A DNA stretch of 64,000 nucleotides from the NCBI GenBank assembly GCA_934754375.1, contig CAKVHT010000002.1, positions 1-64,000 on the forward strand, written 5' to 3'. The DNA comes from an uncultured Clostridia bacterium (GTDB taxonomy: Bacteria > Bacillota > Clostridia > Christensenellales > UBA1242). Numbering within the stretch: the first letter of the stretch is position 1; each line of letters opens with the position of its first letter. The notes under the pieces were generated by a model. It was not told the origin of the DNA and searched no databases. It saw only the letters and a list, made by a program, of their open reading frames with translations. The position numbers and the translations under genes were made by a program. Positions 1 to 8,756 of the stretch are shown here, piece by piece.

Positions 1-392
1 TTTTTGCCTATTGATGACAAGTGGTATCCGTTCATGTCAATGTTCTTGTTGAGATAGATTGTGTATCCTTTGAAATAGTTGTAGTCTGCTGACGCATCAC
101 TATTTACAATCTCAACAAATTTCAAAAATGACTCAGCCGAATTGATTGTGTATGCCCTATTGCCACGGTTGGCAAAAGATGTACCACTCAACCAATTTGT
201 GGTATCTGGGTCTCCCCCTTCATATACATCTACCGACCAAGCAACCGGATTGATTGCTGGCTCGCCTTTGCCAGGTTTGTGTTTGACTGCCCAGCCAATA
301 CCAAAACCTGCAAGCACCAAAACACTGGCCATGATAAATGTGACCACCGATGTGATTATTCCCTTTGTGCTTTTCTTTGTCATTTTTGTCAT
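1..392 (-). CDS. Secreted GLUG-type surface protein, N-terminal part (cut by window edge)
   Basis: Open frame on the minus strand running off the left edge, so only the first 130 residues are visible. The start ATG at 392-390 is preceded by a strong GGGGGAG ribosome site at about 401-408. The N-terminus is basic (MTKMTKKSTKG) and followed by a hydrophobic stretch (about residues 12-34), which is a signal peptide or membrane anchor without a lipobox cysteine. Residues from about 85 on read like the entry module of GLUG blocks elsewhere in this window: a helix (SFLKFVEIVNS) then a strand and turn (YTIYLNKNIDMNG). The product is probably an extracytoplasmic repeat protein related to those at 5107-8313 and 15924-35960. 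Function unknown; the rest of the gene lies outside the window. Confidence 0.75.
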   Translation of the reverse strand, partial: MTKMTKKSTKGIITSVVTFIMASVLVLAGFGIGWAVKHKPGKGEPAINPVAWSVDVYEGGDPDTTNWLSGTSFANRGNRAYTINSAESFLKFVEIVNSDASADYNYFKGYTIYLNKNIDMNGYHLSSIGK

Positions 393-442
393 AATCGTTT
401 CTCCCCCGAAAATTCAAATATGATAATTTTTAGTAAGTAAAT

Positions 443-472
443 GGGTTCACCAACAACTCTTGTTACAAACCC
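443..472 (-). promoter_or_regulatory. Imperfect hairpin in the 5' leader of the edge gene
   Basis: The arms GGGTT..AACAA and TTGTT..AACCC pair around a three-base loop, with a small internal loop. It lies about 50 bases upstream of the start codon at 392, so it would sit in the 5' untranslated region. Role unknown; it may affect mRNA stability or translation. Confidence 0.3.
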
Positions 473-803
473 AATTTTACCGCCTAAATATTTATAATAT
501 TATTATAAACTATTTCGACAAAAAACTCAAGAAAAATCAAAGAAAATTACAAAAAAATAACAAACAAAACAGTGTGAAAAATCTATGCCGAAAATTAAAA
601 TAAAATTTCAAATAAATTGCAAAAATTTTATTTATTTTTATAAAAAACATATATTTTTATACATTTTTTAACAAATTTTTAAATATTTTTTAATTTTTAT
701 TTTTTGATTTACCGAGCAACCAATCTTTAGACTTAAAATTTTATTTCAACTTTTTTAAAAATCTTAAAAAACAAAGCAACAAGAGCATTGTTAAAAAATG
801 AAA
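473..803. other. AT-rich intergenic stretch
   Basis: About 330 bases of very AT-rich sequence between the edge gene and the prfA terminator, dominated by short A and T runs. No open frame or RNA gene was recognised. A weak promoter pair for the edge gene (TTGTCG, 16 bases, TATTAT on the minus strand) can be read near 495-525 but is not convincing. Confidence 0.5.
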
Positions 804-828
804 AAAGCAAGGCGCCAAACCTTGCTTT
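804..828 (-). terminator. Intrinsic terminator after prfA
   Basis: A nine-base perfect stem (AAAGCAAGG / CCTTGCTTT) with a seven-base loop, followed on the minus strand by a T run. It sits 13 bases beyond the prfA stop codon. Confidence 0.85.
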
Positions 829-840
829 GATAGTAAAATT

Positions 841-1917
841 TTATTCTTCAGCTTGAGCATTTAACTTTGCTTGTTGGTCAGCCAATGTCAATGCTTCAAT
901 CATTTCATCAATGTCGCCGTCCATAAACGCATCAATATTATACAAACTCAAACCTATACGATGATCAGTTACACGACCTTGTGGGAAATTATATGTCCTA
1001 ATACGTTCGCTTCGGTCACCAGTTCCAACTTGCGCTTTACGATTTTGTTTATATTCTGCTTCTTTTTGTTGTTGATAGTAATCATATATTTTTGAACGCA
1101 ACATTGCAAAAGCTTTTTCTTTATTTTGAGTTTGACTTCTTTCGTCCTGACAACTAACAACTATACCAGTTGGGAAATGTGTAATTCTTATCGCACTGTC
1201 AGTTTTATTAACTTTTTGCCCACCGGCACCACTACTTCTAAATATATCTATACGAATATCTTTATCATCTATATGCACGTCTGCATCTTCCATTTCGGGT
1301 AAAATAGCCACTGTCGCAGTAGAAGTATGAACACGGCCTTGACTTTCTGTTTCTGGCACACGTTGCACACGATGAACGCCGGATTCGAATTTAAATTTAG
1401 CATAGGCATTTTTACCTTTGATAAGTGCCTGAACTTCTTTCACTCCGCCCAATTCAGTTTCTTCAATATTTAAAATTTCCATTTTAAAGCGATGACTATC
1501 ACAATACATCTGATACATACGCAACAAACTGTGTGCAAAAAGCGCACTTTCTTCGCCACCTGCACCACCGCGAATTTCCAAAATTACATTTTTTGTATCA
1601 TTCTCATCTTTAGGCAACAATAATATTTTTAGTCTTTCAGTGCTTTCTGCTATTTTGTCTTTCAATGACAAGCTTTCTTCTTTCAACATTTCTTTCATTT
1701 CTGAATCTGTTTCAATTTCAAGTTGGGCAGTTGCATCTTCATATTCTTTATTTAATTTGCAATTCAAATCATATTCTTCCATTAATGGTTGCAAAGACGC
1801 ATGTTCTTTAACTTTTGCTTGCCAAGTTTTTGTATCCGCAATCACAGCAGGATCTGAAATTTCTTGCGTAAGAATATCAAATTTCTGTTTTGTTATTTTT
1901 AATTTATCAAGCATCAT
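841..1917 (-). CDS. prfA: Peptide chain release factor 1
   Basis: A 358-residue class I release factor, the usual length. It recognises UAA and UAG stop codons in the ribosomal A site and triggers peptidyl-tRNA hydrolysis. The catalytic GGQ motif lies in RSSGAGGQKVNK in the second half. The codon-recognition tripeptide has the RF1 form P-x-T (PET in HRVQRVPETESQ) rather than the RF2 form SPF. The start is the first of two adjacent ATGs, behind AAAGGAG with a slightly long spacing. It follows prmC by 137 AT-rich bases, the classical partnership in which PrmC methylates the GGQ glutamine. A terminator follows directly. Confidence 0.97.
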   Translation of the reverse strand: MMLDKLKITKQKFDILTQEISDPAVIADTKTWQAKVKEHASLQPLMEEYDLNCKLNKEYEDATAQLEIETDSEMKEMLKEESLSLKDKIAESTERLKILLLPKDENDTKNVILEIRGGAGGEESALFAHSLLRMYQMYCDSHRFKMEILNIEETELGGVKEVQALIKGKNAYAKFKFESGVHRVQRVPETESQGRVHTSTATVAILPEMEDADVHIDDKDIRIDIFRSSGAGGQKVNKTDSAIRITHFPTGIVVSCQDERSQTQNKEKAFAMLRSKIYDYYQQQKEAEYKQNRKAQVGTGDRSERIRTYNFPQGRVTDHRIGLSLYNIDAFMDGDIDEMIEALTLADQQAKLNAQAEE

Positions 1918-2054
1918 AAAAATTATTTCTCCTTTATTTTTTTAAAAAATCAATTAAAAATGTTAAAAATTCAATATTTTTTAATATTAATTTAATTTTA
2001 TTTTAAAATTTATTTATTTTTTTTATTTCACAATTAATTTAAAATATTTTTTAT

Positions 2055-2867
2055 TTATTTTTTTAACACCAAAACACGTTCAATTTGATTATAGTCTTTA
2101 ACAACTTCTATCAACTCAAAATCATTAAACAAACTTTCAATCATAATTCTTTGATCTTCGCCGATTTCCATAATAATGATTCCATTATCATTAAGGTGTT
2201 TCCTCAAATTGTCATGTATGATATTGTAGTAATTTAAACCAAGTTCACCCCCATCCAATGCCAATAATGGGTCATGGTTTTTAACTTCTTCATCGAGATC
2301 ATCAATATCATCAGTTGCAATGTATGGTGGATTTGTGATAACAATATCAAATTTGTCTTGAATATTTTCAAACATGTTTGATAGCACAAAATTTACTTTT
2401 ACATGATTTTTATCAGCATTGAATTTTGCAACACTTAAAGCCTGCTGTGAAACATCTGAAGCAGTGATATCAATATCTATATTTTTCTTTATTGCAATTG
2501 CCAAACAGCCACTACCAGTACACAAATCCAAAGCGGTTTTAAATTGATTTTCTTTAATATACTTTAACGCCGTATCAACAAGCAACTCACTATCTTGCCT
2601 TGGCGCCAAAACAAACTTATTCACTTTAAAATCTAAACCATAGAAATTTGCATGCTTAAAAATTTTATTTACCGGAACATGTTGCTTTCTTTTTTCTGCG
2701 TATTTTAGCACCTTTTGAACATCTTCATCATCAATCGTTTCAATCAAAGGAAGCATGGTTATTGGCTGATTTAGCACTTCACTTATAATAAAATCTGCAT
2801 CAACCGGATCTATGTCTATTGATGAAAATTCTTCTTTTAATTGTTTGCGTAAATTGAACAATTTCAT
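2055..2867 (-). CDS. prmC: Release factor glutamine N5-methyltransferase
   Basis: A 270-residue SAM-dependent methyltransferase of the PrmC/HemK family. It methylates the glutamine of the GGQ motif in release factors. The N-terminal helical domain spans roughly residues 1-75. The SAM-binding motif DLCTGSG is at 114-120 and the catalytic NPPY motif at 179-182 (VITNPPYIATDD). The start has a GGAGA site eight bases upstream. It lies between rpmE, which has its own terminator, and prfA, its substrate gene, so the pair is probably co-transcribed with or without read-through from rpmE. Confidence 0.95.
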   Translation of the reverse strand: MKLFNLRKQLKEEFSSIDIDPVDADFIISEVLNQPITMLPLIETIDDEDVQKVLKYAEKRKQHVPVNKIFKHANFYGLDFKVNKFVLAPRQDSELLVDTALKYIKENQFKTALDLCTGSGCLAIAIKKNIDIDITASDVSQQALSVAKFNADKNHVKVNFVLSNMFENIQDKFDIVITNPPYIATDDIDDLDEEVKNHDPLLALDGGELGLNYYNIIHDNLRKHLNDNGIIIMEIGEDQRIMIESLFNDFELIEVVKDYNQIERVLVLKK

Positions 2868-2930
2868 ATTGTCTCCAATTCTACAATTTTAACACAAATA
2901 GGTTAAATTTTTTACCTTATAAACTCCAAT

Positions 2931-2973
2931 AAAAAAACGTGCCTCTATTCAGCATACGCAAAAAAGAAGCACG
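2931..2973 (-). terminator. Intrinsic terminator after rpmE
   Basis: On the minus strand, CGTGCTTCT pairs with AGAGGCACG (one T-G wobble) around an 18-base loop and is followed by seven Ts. It lies ten bases beyond the rpmE stop, so most rpmE transcripts probably end before prmC. Confidence 0.75.
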
Positions 2974-2982
2974 ATAGCAACG

Positions 2983-3201
2983 CTATTTCAAATTGTGTTT
3001 TTTGTTAAATCTATCTACACGACCTTCTGTATCAACAAGTTTTTGTTGACCAGTGAAGAAAGGATGACATTTATCACAAACTTCAAGTTTGATAACATCT
3101 CCAGCTTTAACACCAGGTTTTGAACTTTTACCTTTAAATTCAGCACCACATGCACATACAAAAGTAACTTCTTCATATTTTGGTTGAATATCTTTTTGCA
3201 T
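2983..3201 (-). CDS. rpmE: 50S ribosomal protein L31, zinc-binding type
   Basis: A 72-residue L31 of the large ribosomal subunit. It carries cysteines at 16, 18, 42 and 45 (VCACG and CDKC), marking the zinc-binding C+ form. The start is the ATG at 3201 (MQKDIQPKY). A further in-frame ATG 15 bases upstream overlaps the Shine-Dalgarno AGGAG and is not the true start. The gene has a perfect consensus promoter and a leader with a strong hairpin, and is followed by its own terminator, so it is probably a single-gene transcript that may regulate itself. Confidence 0.96.
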   Translation of the reverse strand: MQKDIQPKYEEVTFVCACGAEFKGKSSKPGVKAGDVIKLEVCDKCHPFFTGQQKLVDTEGRVDRFNKKHNLK

Positions 3202-3222
3202 ACAATCTCCTTTCAAGAATTA

Positions 3223-3250
3223 TTGCACAAATCAGCCGATTTGTTTGCAA
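3223..3250 (-). promoter_or_regulatory. Hairpin in the rpmE leader (possible L31 autoregulatory RNA)
   Basis: On the minus strand TTGCA, two bulged As, CAAATC, a GGCT loop, GATTTG and TGCAA form an eleven-pair stem. It lies in the leader of about 70 bases between the rpmE promoter and its ribosome site. L31 leader motifs have been described in Firmicutes; whether this one matches their consensus cannot be judged here. Confidence 0.5.
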
Positions 3251-3275
3251 CATCGCTTAATTTTCTAGCAACAAG

Positions 3276-3304
3276 ATTATACATTGAAAAAAGCCATTTG
3301 TCAA
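3276..3304 (-). promoter_or_regulatory. Sigma-A promoter of rpmE
   Basis: Perfect consensus on the minus strand: TTGACA (3299-3304), 17-base spacer, TATAAT (3276-3281). Confidence 0.9.
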
Positions 3305-3328
3305 CCGTTTTTTTGAAATATACAGTAA

Positions 3329-4564
3329 TTATCTCACAAATTGTTTTGCAAATTTTTCAATATCCCCTGCGCCAACAAAGGCAATAGCATCATAATTTAA
3401 AGCCAACTTTTTTAATGGCTGAACCGATGACAAATATCTGCAATTTCTGTTTTTACACTTTACTGCCTCAAATAATGTTTTAGCATCTACCCCAGCAGTT
3501 TTCTTTTCCCTTGCTGGATACTCTTTAAACACACATATATTTTTTTGAGACGATAAAAGTTCAACAAACTGTTCAAAAAAAATTTTAGTCCTTGAATATG
3601 TATGCGGCTGAAAAACCACAAGCGGATTTTTATATTGTTCATTGAAGGCCGAAATAAAGGATTTCACTTCGGTTGGATGATGAGCATAATCAATATAAAC
3701 TTTCGTTTTTCCATATTGACCGATACACTCATATCTCCTTGGCAAGCCCGAAAAATTTGTAACAACAGCATCAATTATATTTTGATTTATCCCCAAATTT
3801 AGACAAACGTATTCTGCAATTGATATATTTTTTTGATTATAATCGCCTTTTAATGCTGATTTGTGCGATTTTTTAGCAATAAAATTAATATTTTTATATT
3901 TTTTTAAGAAATCTGTAGATTGTTCATCTAAAACAAATCTCTTTTTCGCACGTTTTAAAAATATTGAAAAAGCATTTTGTAAATTTTTGAAATTTGTATA
4001 ACAGTCTAAATGTTCTGGTTCAACATTCGTCACAACTGCAACATCTGGATATATATTTAAAAAGCTTTTATTGTATTCACATGCTTCAACAACAACATAA
4101 TCATCTTCAAGTTCAAACCTTGGTTGTGCAACTTCAGCACCAATATGGCAAGATACTTTTTTGCCTGCTTCCCTCAAAATTTCATAAATCAAAGCACTTG
4201 TTGTACTTTTACCATGTGTGCCAGCCACAGCAATAACACACTTAAAATTTGTTAAAAGTTTACCTAAAGCCATTGACCTGTCAATTACAGGAATCTTTAA
4301 TTTTTTAAGCTCAATAATATAATGGTTATCCTTTTTTATTGCTCCAGTTGCAACGCAAAAATCCACACTTAAAAAGTGATTAATAAATTTATGAGCAATC
4401 TTGACCCCCATAGATTTCAACTTATCGGTGATGGCTGATTTATGAACATCATAACCCAACACTTCATAGCCAAGTTTTAAATATGCTTGCGCTAATTGAT
4501 TCATGCTTATTCCACCAACACCCAGCAATAACACTCTTTTATTGTCAGCCATACAACTACACAT
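3329..4564 (-). CDS. murC: UDP-N-acetylmuramate--L-alanine ligase
   Basis: Mur ligase of about 411 residues, which adds L-alanine to UDP-MurNAc in the first peptide step of peptidoglycan synthesis. The order fits the family: N-terminal Rossmann part (VLLLGVGGISMNQLA), ATP-binding AGTHGKSTTSALIYE, then the central motif DYAHHPTEV shared by MurC and Mpl. It is shorter than the usual 440-460 residues. The start is uncertain. No ribosome site precedes any candidate, and a promoter places transcription start close to the ATG at 4564 (MCSCMADNK); the ATG at 4552 (MADNK) is the alternative. Mpl is a less likely assignment. Confidence 0.87.
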   Translation of the reverse strand: MCSCMADNKRVLLLGVGGISMNQLAQAYLKLGYEVLGYDVHKSAITDKLKSMGVKIAHKFINHFLSVDFCVATGAIKKDNHYIIELKKLKIPVIDRSMALGKLLTNFKCVIAVAGTHGKSTTSALIYEILREAGKKVSCHIGAEVAQPRFELEDDYVVVEACEYNKSFLNIYPDVAVVTNVEPEHLDCYTNFKNLQNAFSIFLKRAKKRFVLDEQSTDFLKKYKNINFIAKKSHKSALKGDYNQKNISIAEYVCLNLGINQNIIDAVVTNFSGLPRRYECIGQYGKTKVYIDYAHHPTEVKSFISAFNEQYKNPLVVFQPHTYSRTKIFFEQFVELLSSQKNICVFKEYPAREKKTAGVDAKTLFEAVKCKNRNCRYLSSVQPLKKLALNYDAIAFVGAGDIEKFAKQFVR

Positions 4565-4569
4565 AAAAT

Positions 4570-4598
4570 TATATATGAAGATTTGCATAAATTTGCAA
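4570..4598 (-). promoter_or_regulatory. murC: Putative promoter of murC
   Basis: On the minus strand TTGCAA (4593-4598), 17-base spacer, TATATA (4570-4575), which puts the transcription start at about the ATG of 4564. This implies a leaderless or near-leaderless mRNA. Confidence 0.45.
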
Positions 4599-4743
4599 AT
4601 TTAACACGAAATATTTTTTCATTATATCAATATTAATTTGTTTGATTTTTTTGCCTTTTATGGTAAAATATTATTGACGGATATATTTGATAGTTCACGC
4701 TACAAGTATTCAAGTTAATCTAAAAAGGGGAAGGTGAACAGGC

Positions 4744-5010
4744 TTGAAGATCACAGACATTAGAATTCGTATGGTTAGCAAAGATGATAGCAAGTTGAAG
4801 GCCGTTGCCTCATTCACAATTGACGACGCATTTGTTGTGCACGATGTCAAGATTATTGAAGGCTCAAATGGTTGTTTCATAGCTATGCCATCAAAGCAAG
4901 CTCCAAGCGGTGAATACAGGGATATCGTACACCCTGCAAACACTGAAACTCGTGAGCAAATCAGTTCTGCTGTGTTGGCTGCTTATGAAAAAGAAAAAGC
5001 AAACCAATAA
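4744..5010 (+). CDS. spoVG: Septation/sporulation regulator SpoVG
   Basis: An 88-residue SpoVG homologue. The family binds nucleic acid and affects septation, sporulation and surface or virulence genes in Firmicutes. The sequence follows the family along its length: start KITDIRIRMV, middle AFVVHDVKIIEG, then FIAMPSKQAPSGEYRDIVHPAN. The start is a TTG codon behind a strong AAAGGGGAAGGTGA ribosome site at about 4724-4737. It is transcribed away from murC on its own and ends at a clear terminator. Together with spoIIID it argues for a sporulating lineage, although spoVG also occurs in non-spore-formers. Confidence 0.95.
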   Translation: MKITDIRIRMVSKDDSKLKAVASFTIDDAFVVHDVKIIEGSNGCFIAMPSKQAPSGEYRDIVHPANTETREQISSAVLAAYEKEKANQ

Positions 5011-5019
5011 TTAAAAAAG

Positions 5020-5044
5020 ATCCGCTGTTTAAGCGGATTTTTGA
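5020..5044 (+). terminator. Intrinsic terminator after spoVG
   Basis: A seven-base stem ATCCGCT / AGCGGAT with a five-base loop, followed by a T run. Confidence 0.9.
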
Positions 5045-5070
5045 TTGAGATTTTCAATAAAACAACAGCA

Positions 5071-5104
5071 AAAAAAAGAAGGCAAATTAAGCCTTCTTTT
5101 TTTT
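5071..5104. terminator. Bidirectional terminator between spoVG and the GLUG protein gene
   Basis: AAAAGAAGGC / GCCTTCTTTT with a seven-base loop, flanked by an A run and a T run. It serves the minus-strand gene ending at 5107 and backs up the spoVG terminator. Confidence 0.88.
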
Positions 5105-5106
5105 AA

Positions 5107-8100
5107 CTAAATATTTTGAATAAATTGCAATTCAATACCATTGCCTGGAACTTCAGACCAAATATTGTCAAAATTGAATGTTGTTTCTTTAGTGAAAGTT
5201 GCATTGCCCAAGTTGAACACACCCTTTTTTGTTGACATTACAATTGCGTTTTTGTATGTTGAAACAGTTTTAAATTCTCCGTCTGAAACTATTGCAAAGA
5301 AACTGCTTCTATCTGTATTTTCATAAGATGGCCATTGATATGCGCCAAAGAACACACCCTCTGAAATAAATGTCGCTGTTTGATATGTTTTGTTGTATTC
5401 TCTCGCAGTTGTTTCATTGATAATAACTGATTGCAAACTACCAGCTGAAGCATCATAGTCCAAAATATCGAAACTACGATCAGAATTACCAGTTGTGTGA
5501 TAATTTAATTCATTTTTAACTGCATCGCTTGCATTACGGAAATCTTGCCAACATTCGCTGTAGAAGTTTCCATAACCATTTAATGCACTGTTGATTGTTG
5601 CATTTTTGAAACTTGCACCATTTGGGAAAATCAACGCAATCAATGATGATACTGTGCTGTTATTTACACCATATATTTGACTTGATGCTTGAACGTTTGC
5701 AACACTACCATTACGCAAATCCAAAACAACACCAGCAACAAATCTATCGCCTTTGATAAGATTCTTGCTTGCTGTTTTATCAGCTAAGTTGTAAGCACCA
5801 ACCACGATTTGGTCGATTTTTGCAGCAGCATTGTTCATCACAACAACTGCACCAGCAACTGTGTTACCTTCAATATTTGAAGTTACAACGCATTGACTAA
5901 TAATAGATTCAGTGCTTGAATTGTTAATTGTCATACCTGCAACATAATGATGTTTGTCTGCATTAAAATTGCCAATTGTGTTTACTGCGCATTTTGAGGT
6001 TGTCAATCTGCCGTTATTGTCACACACAAAGCCTGCAACATACAACACATCTGAACTATTATCATTTGTCAAGATGCCTTCACCTGTCAAACTTACACCT
6101 GAGATGTTTCCACTGTTTGCAACCGCAACACCCGCAACCTTTGTTCCATCAACTGATTTTTGAACATTGATTTTTAATGTTACATTTGCTTTTGCGATTT
6201 CACCGTCATTTGTCACAACCAAACCCGCAATATTTGAACTTGCTGTTTCTTCAGTGTGATTAATAGTTATATTTGCTGTTGTATTCAAAACAGAACCTCT
6301 GTTTGAATTTGCAACACCTGCCACACTTGATTGTGCTTTAAGGACTGCGTTTACATTTGCATTTTCTACACGAGAATTTTTTGCAATTGTATTAACAACA
6401 CCTGCAACATTTGTGCTTGTTGCGTCAGCATTGATTGTGAAGTTTGTGATTTGACATTTTTTAATCATTGAGCCGTCATTAAGTTGATTTGCAATTGTTG
6501 CCAAGTTTGTGAATCTGTTTGACACTTCTCTTGCAAAATTAATAGTGATATTTTCAACATTGCTTACACCAACTGTTGTGTCGCTAGCTTTAACAACATT
6601 TGCCAAAACTGCGCCATTTGTTGCGTCTGCAGAAATTGCTACATTTTCAAATACAATATTCTTAATTGAACTATTGTCAACTGTGCCAAAGAATGACAAA
6701 TTGCCGTCTTTAACATTTTTCAAATTAAGATTTGAAATTTTGTGACCGTTACCATCAATGATTGAGTTTTCAACATCAATAGACTTCCAATCAATTTCGC
6801 TTAAATCAATATCCGCAAACAAAACATAATTTTTGTTTTTGATTTTGCCATCTGTTGCAAGGCATTCGTTGATAAATGTCATAAATGCAGCAGTATTATA
6901 AACGTATTCTTTTTCATTATTAACAAGGAAATATTCACTGCTAACTGTTGAAGGTGTCAAAGTTGTTGAATACAATTTTGGCAAGTTGCCTGCAACAAGT
7001 TTCCAAATGAAGCTATCCCAATATTCTTTTTGCCCATTGACTGTGTAGTAAACATAATTGCTATCAGCCAACATATCTTCTAATTTTGTATAACCTTTAA
7101 CACCATAAACACCTTTAACTTCGTCAAACAAAGTTTTGATGATTTCTGATTTAACTTTAACACTATCATGAGTTCCATTAACTGAATAGTTACCAATAAG
7201 GAATTTCAAATAATTAGCATTTGTAACATCGCCAGTTGTTGAAATTGTGTGAACAAAGCCAGCAAAGTTTGCAAATTCACTGTTAACAACAGCATAAGAT
7301 TGTTGAATTGAACCATAGCTTGTTGAAACAATCATTTCACCAGCAAAACCAGCAGATTTACTTGATGCTTCATCAACAGTGATAGAACCAGTTGCCAAAC
7401 AAGCACGAATCAAACCTTGATTAAGTTTACCAACAAAACCGCCCATTGTTGCAGGAACAGATGTTTCATCCGCACTTGCACTTAAAACAATCTCATTAAC
7501 AGCTGAAGTTGTGATTGATGATGAACTTCCAACAACAGTACCAATCAAACCACCAGTTACACCTTCTGCTTTTGTGTTTACGATTGAAGAATCATTGATT
7601 TGAACATTGCTTACAACTGCATTGTTTGCGTTTCCTGCAAGCACACCAGCATTTGAATAAGCACCATTGATTTTAAAGCTCTTAACAGTTAAATTTTTAA
7701 CATTTGCGCCATTAAGTGAATAAAACAAACCTGCATTTTCTGTTGTGAAAGCATAGTTTGAACCAACAATTGTATGGTTGTTACCGTCAAATGAACCACT
7801 AAAACCAATCCAAGCATTTGAAGCAGAATCAAAACCAATAGGTGCAAAATCATTTGAAAGTAAGATGTCTGATTTAAGCACATAGTTTGCTGAAAGTGCA
7901 TAACTATTGCCTATTTTGCTTAAAGTTTGTTCATCGTCCACAAAATATGGATTTGTTTCGCTACCATCGCCAATGTGAACTGTGAATTTAAATTGAGGGA
8001 ATTTTTTGTTTGTGGTTGAAATCAACACTTCATAATTACCACCCTTGCTTGCTACATAATAGCCTTTTTGAGTGTCAAATTTGATTGCTGAAACAACTGT

Positions 8101-8313
8101 TTCGTCCCCTGCGTTATAATTATAAGTTGTTTTGTTAGATTCTTTTTTAACAGTTTTGCCCAAATCAGCAACTGTTACGATGTCTCCAACATTGCAATAA
8201 ACTTCAGTTGTTTTAAAGTTGATAACTTCATCATTACGCAAAAAGTAATAAGTTACCAAACCGAAACTTACAACTGTTACAATTGAAATCAAAAATATTA
8301 AAAATTTCTTCAT
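5107..8313 (-). CDS. Membrane-anchored GLUG-repeat surface protein
   Basis: A 1068-residue protein starting at the ATG at 8313 (MKKFLIFLISIV) behind AAGGTGG. The longer frame back to 8361 overlaps the promoter and is rejected. Residues about 4-26 form one hydrophobic segment with no lipobox cysteine, so the protein is secreted or anchored by its N-terminus. From about residue 113 there are two GLUG-type blocks. Each opens with an entry motif (ETNPYFVDDEQTLSKIG, and ADIDLSEIDWKSI near 470) and continues with units such as GGFVGKLNQG, AGVVNTIAKNS and AGLVVTNDGE. GLUG repeats are thought to form elongated beta structures in adhesins and proteases; no catalytic domain is recognised. It is a single-gene transcript with a consensus promoter and terminator. 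Function inferred only: surface adhesion or matrix. Confidence 0.85.
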   Translation of the reverse strand: MKKFLIFLISIVTVVSFGLVTYYFLRNDEVINFKTTEVYCNVGDIVTVADLGKTVKKESNKTTYNYNAGDETVVSAIKFDTQKGYYVASKGGNYEVLISTTNKKFPQFKFTVHIGDGSETNPYFVDDEQTLSKIGNSYALSANYVLKSDILLSNDFAPIGFDSASNAWIGFSGSFDGNNHTIVGSNYAFTTENAGLFYSLNGANVKNLTVKSFKINGAYSNAGVLAGNANNAVVSNVQINDSSIVNTKAEGVTGGLIGTVVGSSSSITTSAVNEIVLSASADETSVPATMGGFVGKLNQGLIRACLATGSITVDEASSKSAGFAGEMIVSTSYGSIQQSYAVVNSEFANFAGFVHTISTTGDVTNANYLKFLIGNYSVNGTHDSVKVKSEIIKTLFDEVKGVYGVKGYTKLEDMLADSNYVYYTVNGQKEYWDSFIWKLVAGNLPKLYSTTLTPSTVSSEYFLVNNEKEYVYNTAAFMTFINECLATDGKIKNKNYVLFADIDLSEIDWKSIDVENSIIDGNGHKISNLNLKNVKDGNLSFFGTVDNSSIKNIVFENVAISADATNGAVLANVVKASDTTVGVSNVENITINFAREVSNRFTNLATIANQLNDGSMIKKCQITNFTINADATSTNVAGVVNTIAKNSRVENANVNAVLKAQSSVAGVANSNRGSVLNTTANITINHTEETASSNIAGLVVTNDGEIAKANVTLKINVQKSVDGTKVAGVAVANSGNISGVSLTGEGILTNDNSSDVLYVAGFVCDNNGRLTTSKCAVNTIGNFNADKHHYVAGMTINNSSTESIISQCVVTSNIEGNTVAGAVVVMNNAAAKIDQIVVGAYNLADKTASKNLIKGDRFVAGVVLDLRNGSVANVQASSQIYGVNNSTVSSLIALIFPNGASFKNATINSALNGYGNFYSECWQDFRNASDAVKNELNYHTTGNSDRSFDILDYDASAGSLQSVIINETTAREYNKTYQTATFISEGVFFGAYQWPSYENTDRSSFFAIVSDGEFKTVSTYKNAIVMSTKKGVFNLGNATFTKETTFNFDNIWSEVPGNGIELQFIQNI

Positions 8314-8343
8314 ATTCCCACCTTGAAATAAATTTTCGGTGTT

Positions 8344-8371
8344 ATTATACCGCAAATCCACATTTTGTCAA
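8344..8371 (-). promoter_or_regulatory. Sigma-A promoter of the 1068-residue GLUG gene
   Basis: Minus strand TTGACA (8366-8371), 16-base spacer, TATAAT (8344-8349). The leader is about 25-30 bases. Confidence 0.88.
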
Positions 8372-8683
8372 TACCCACTTTTAAAATTTTTTATTTTAAG
8401 GCACAATATCAACAAAAAATGATAAAAAATGTGTAATTTTTGCAAAATTTCAAAAAAAATCATTGGTTTTGCCGTGGGCTTATAATCAAATCCTCTTTTT
8501 TTACAATTAAAATTGTACACTTGAAACTTAATATTAAGCCAATCTTACACTTTATCGTCCAGATAATATTTTGTGTTTGATGTAAGTTGTTAAACAAAAT
8601 TTTCAAATAATGTTGTAAAATTTAATACAAGATTAGAGGTCTTTTTATTTGCCATGATAAACACAATACAGTTTTTGAACAAC
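8372..8683. other. Intergenic stretch without recognised gene
   Basis: About 310 bases between the GLUG gene promoter and the mscL terminator. A 17-codon minus-strand frame (from about 8655) lacks a ribosome site. No conserved RNA was recognised. Confidence 0.4.
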
Positions 8684-8712
8684 AAAAAAGTTTGGACTAC
8701 CCAAACTTTTTT
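8684..8712. terminator. Intrinsic terminator after mscL
   Basis: Perfect stem AAAAAAGTTTGG / CCAAACTTTTTT with a five-base loop, effective in both directions, 45 bases beyond the mscL stop. Confidence 0.9.
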
Positions 8713-8756
8713 AAACACTTGATTAAATAACGGCTTGCATAAACATACCAATAAAG

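Noticed and set aside
142..423. Plus-strand frame of 93 codons and a minus-strand frame at 220-417
   Set aside because: Both are shadows of the edge gene, which reads in another minus-strand frame from 392 with a strong ribosome site and a sensible signal peptide.
8314..8361. Upstream extension of the 1068-residue GLUG protein
   Set aside because: The extension overlaps the consensus promoter (8344-8371), while the ATG at 8313 has a ribosome site and starts the signal segment.
8460..8680. Possible small RNA (6S-like) in the gap downstream of mscL
   Set aside because: Only short, scattered complementarity was seen and no conserved core was recognised.
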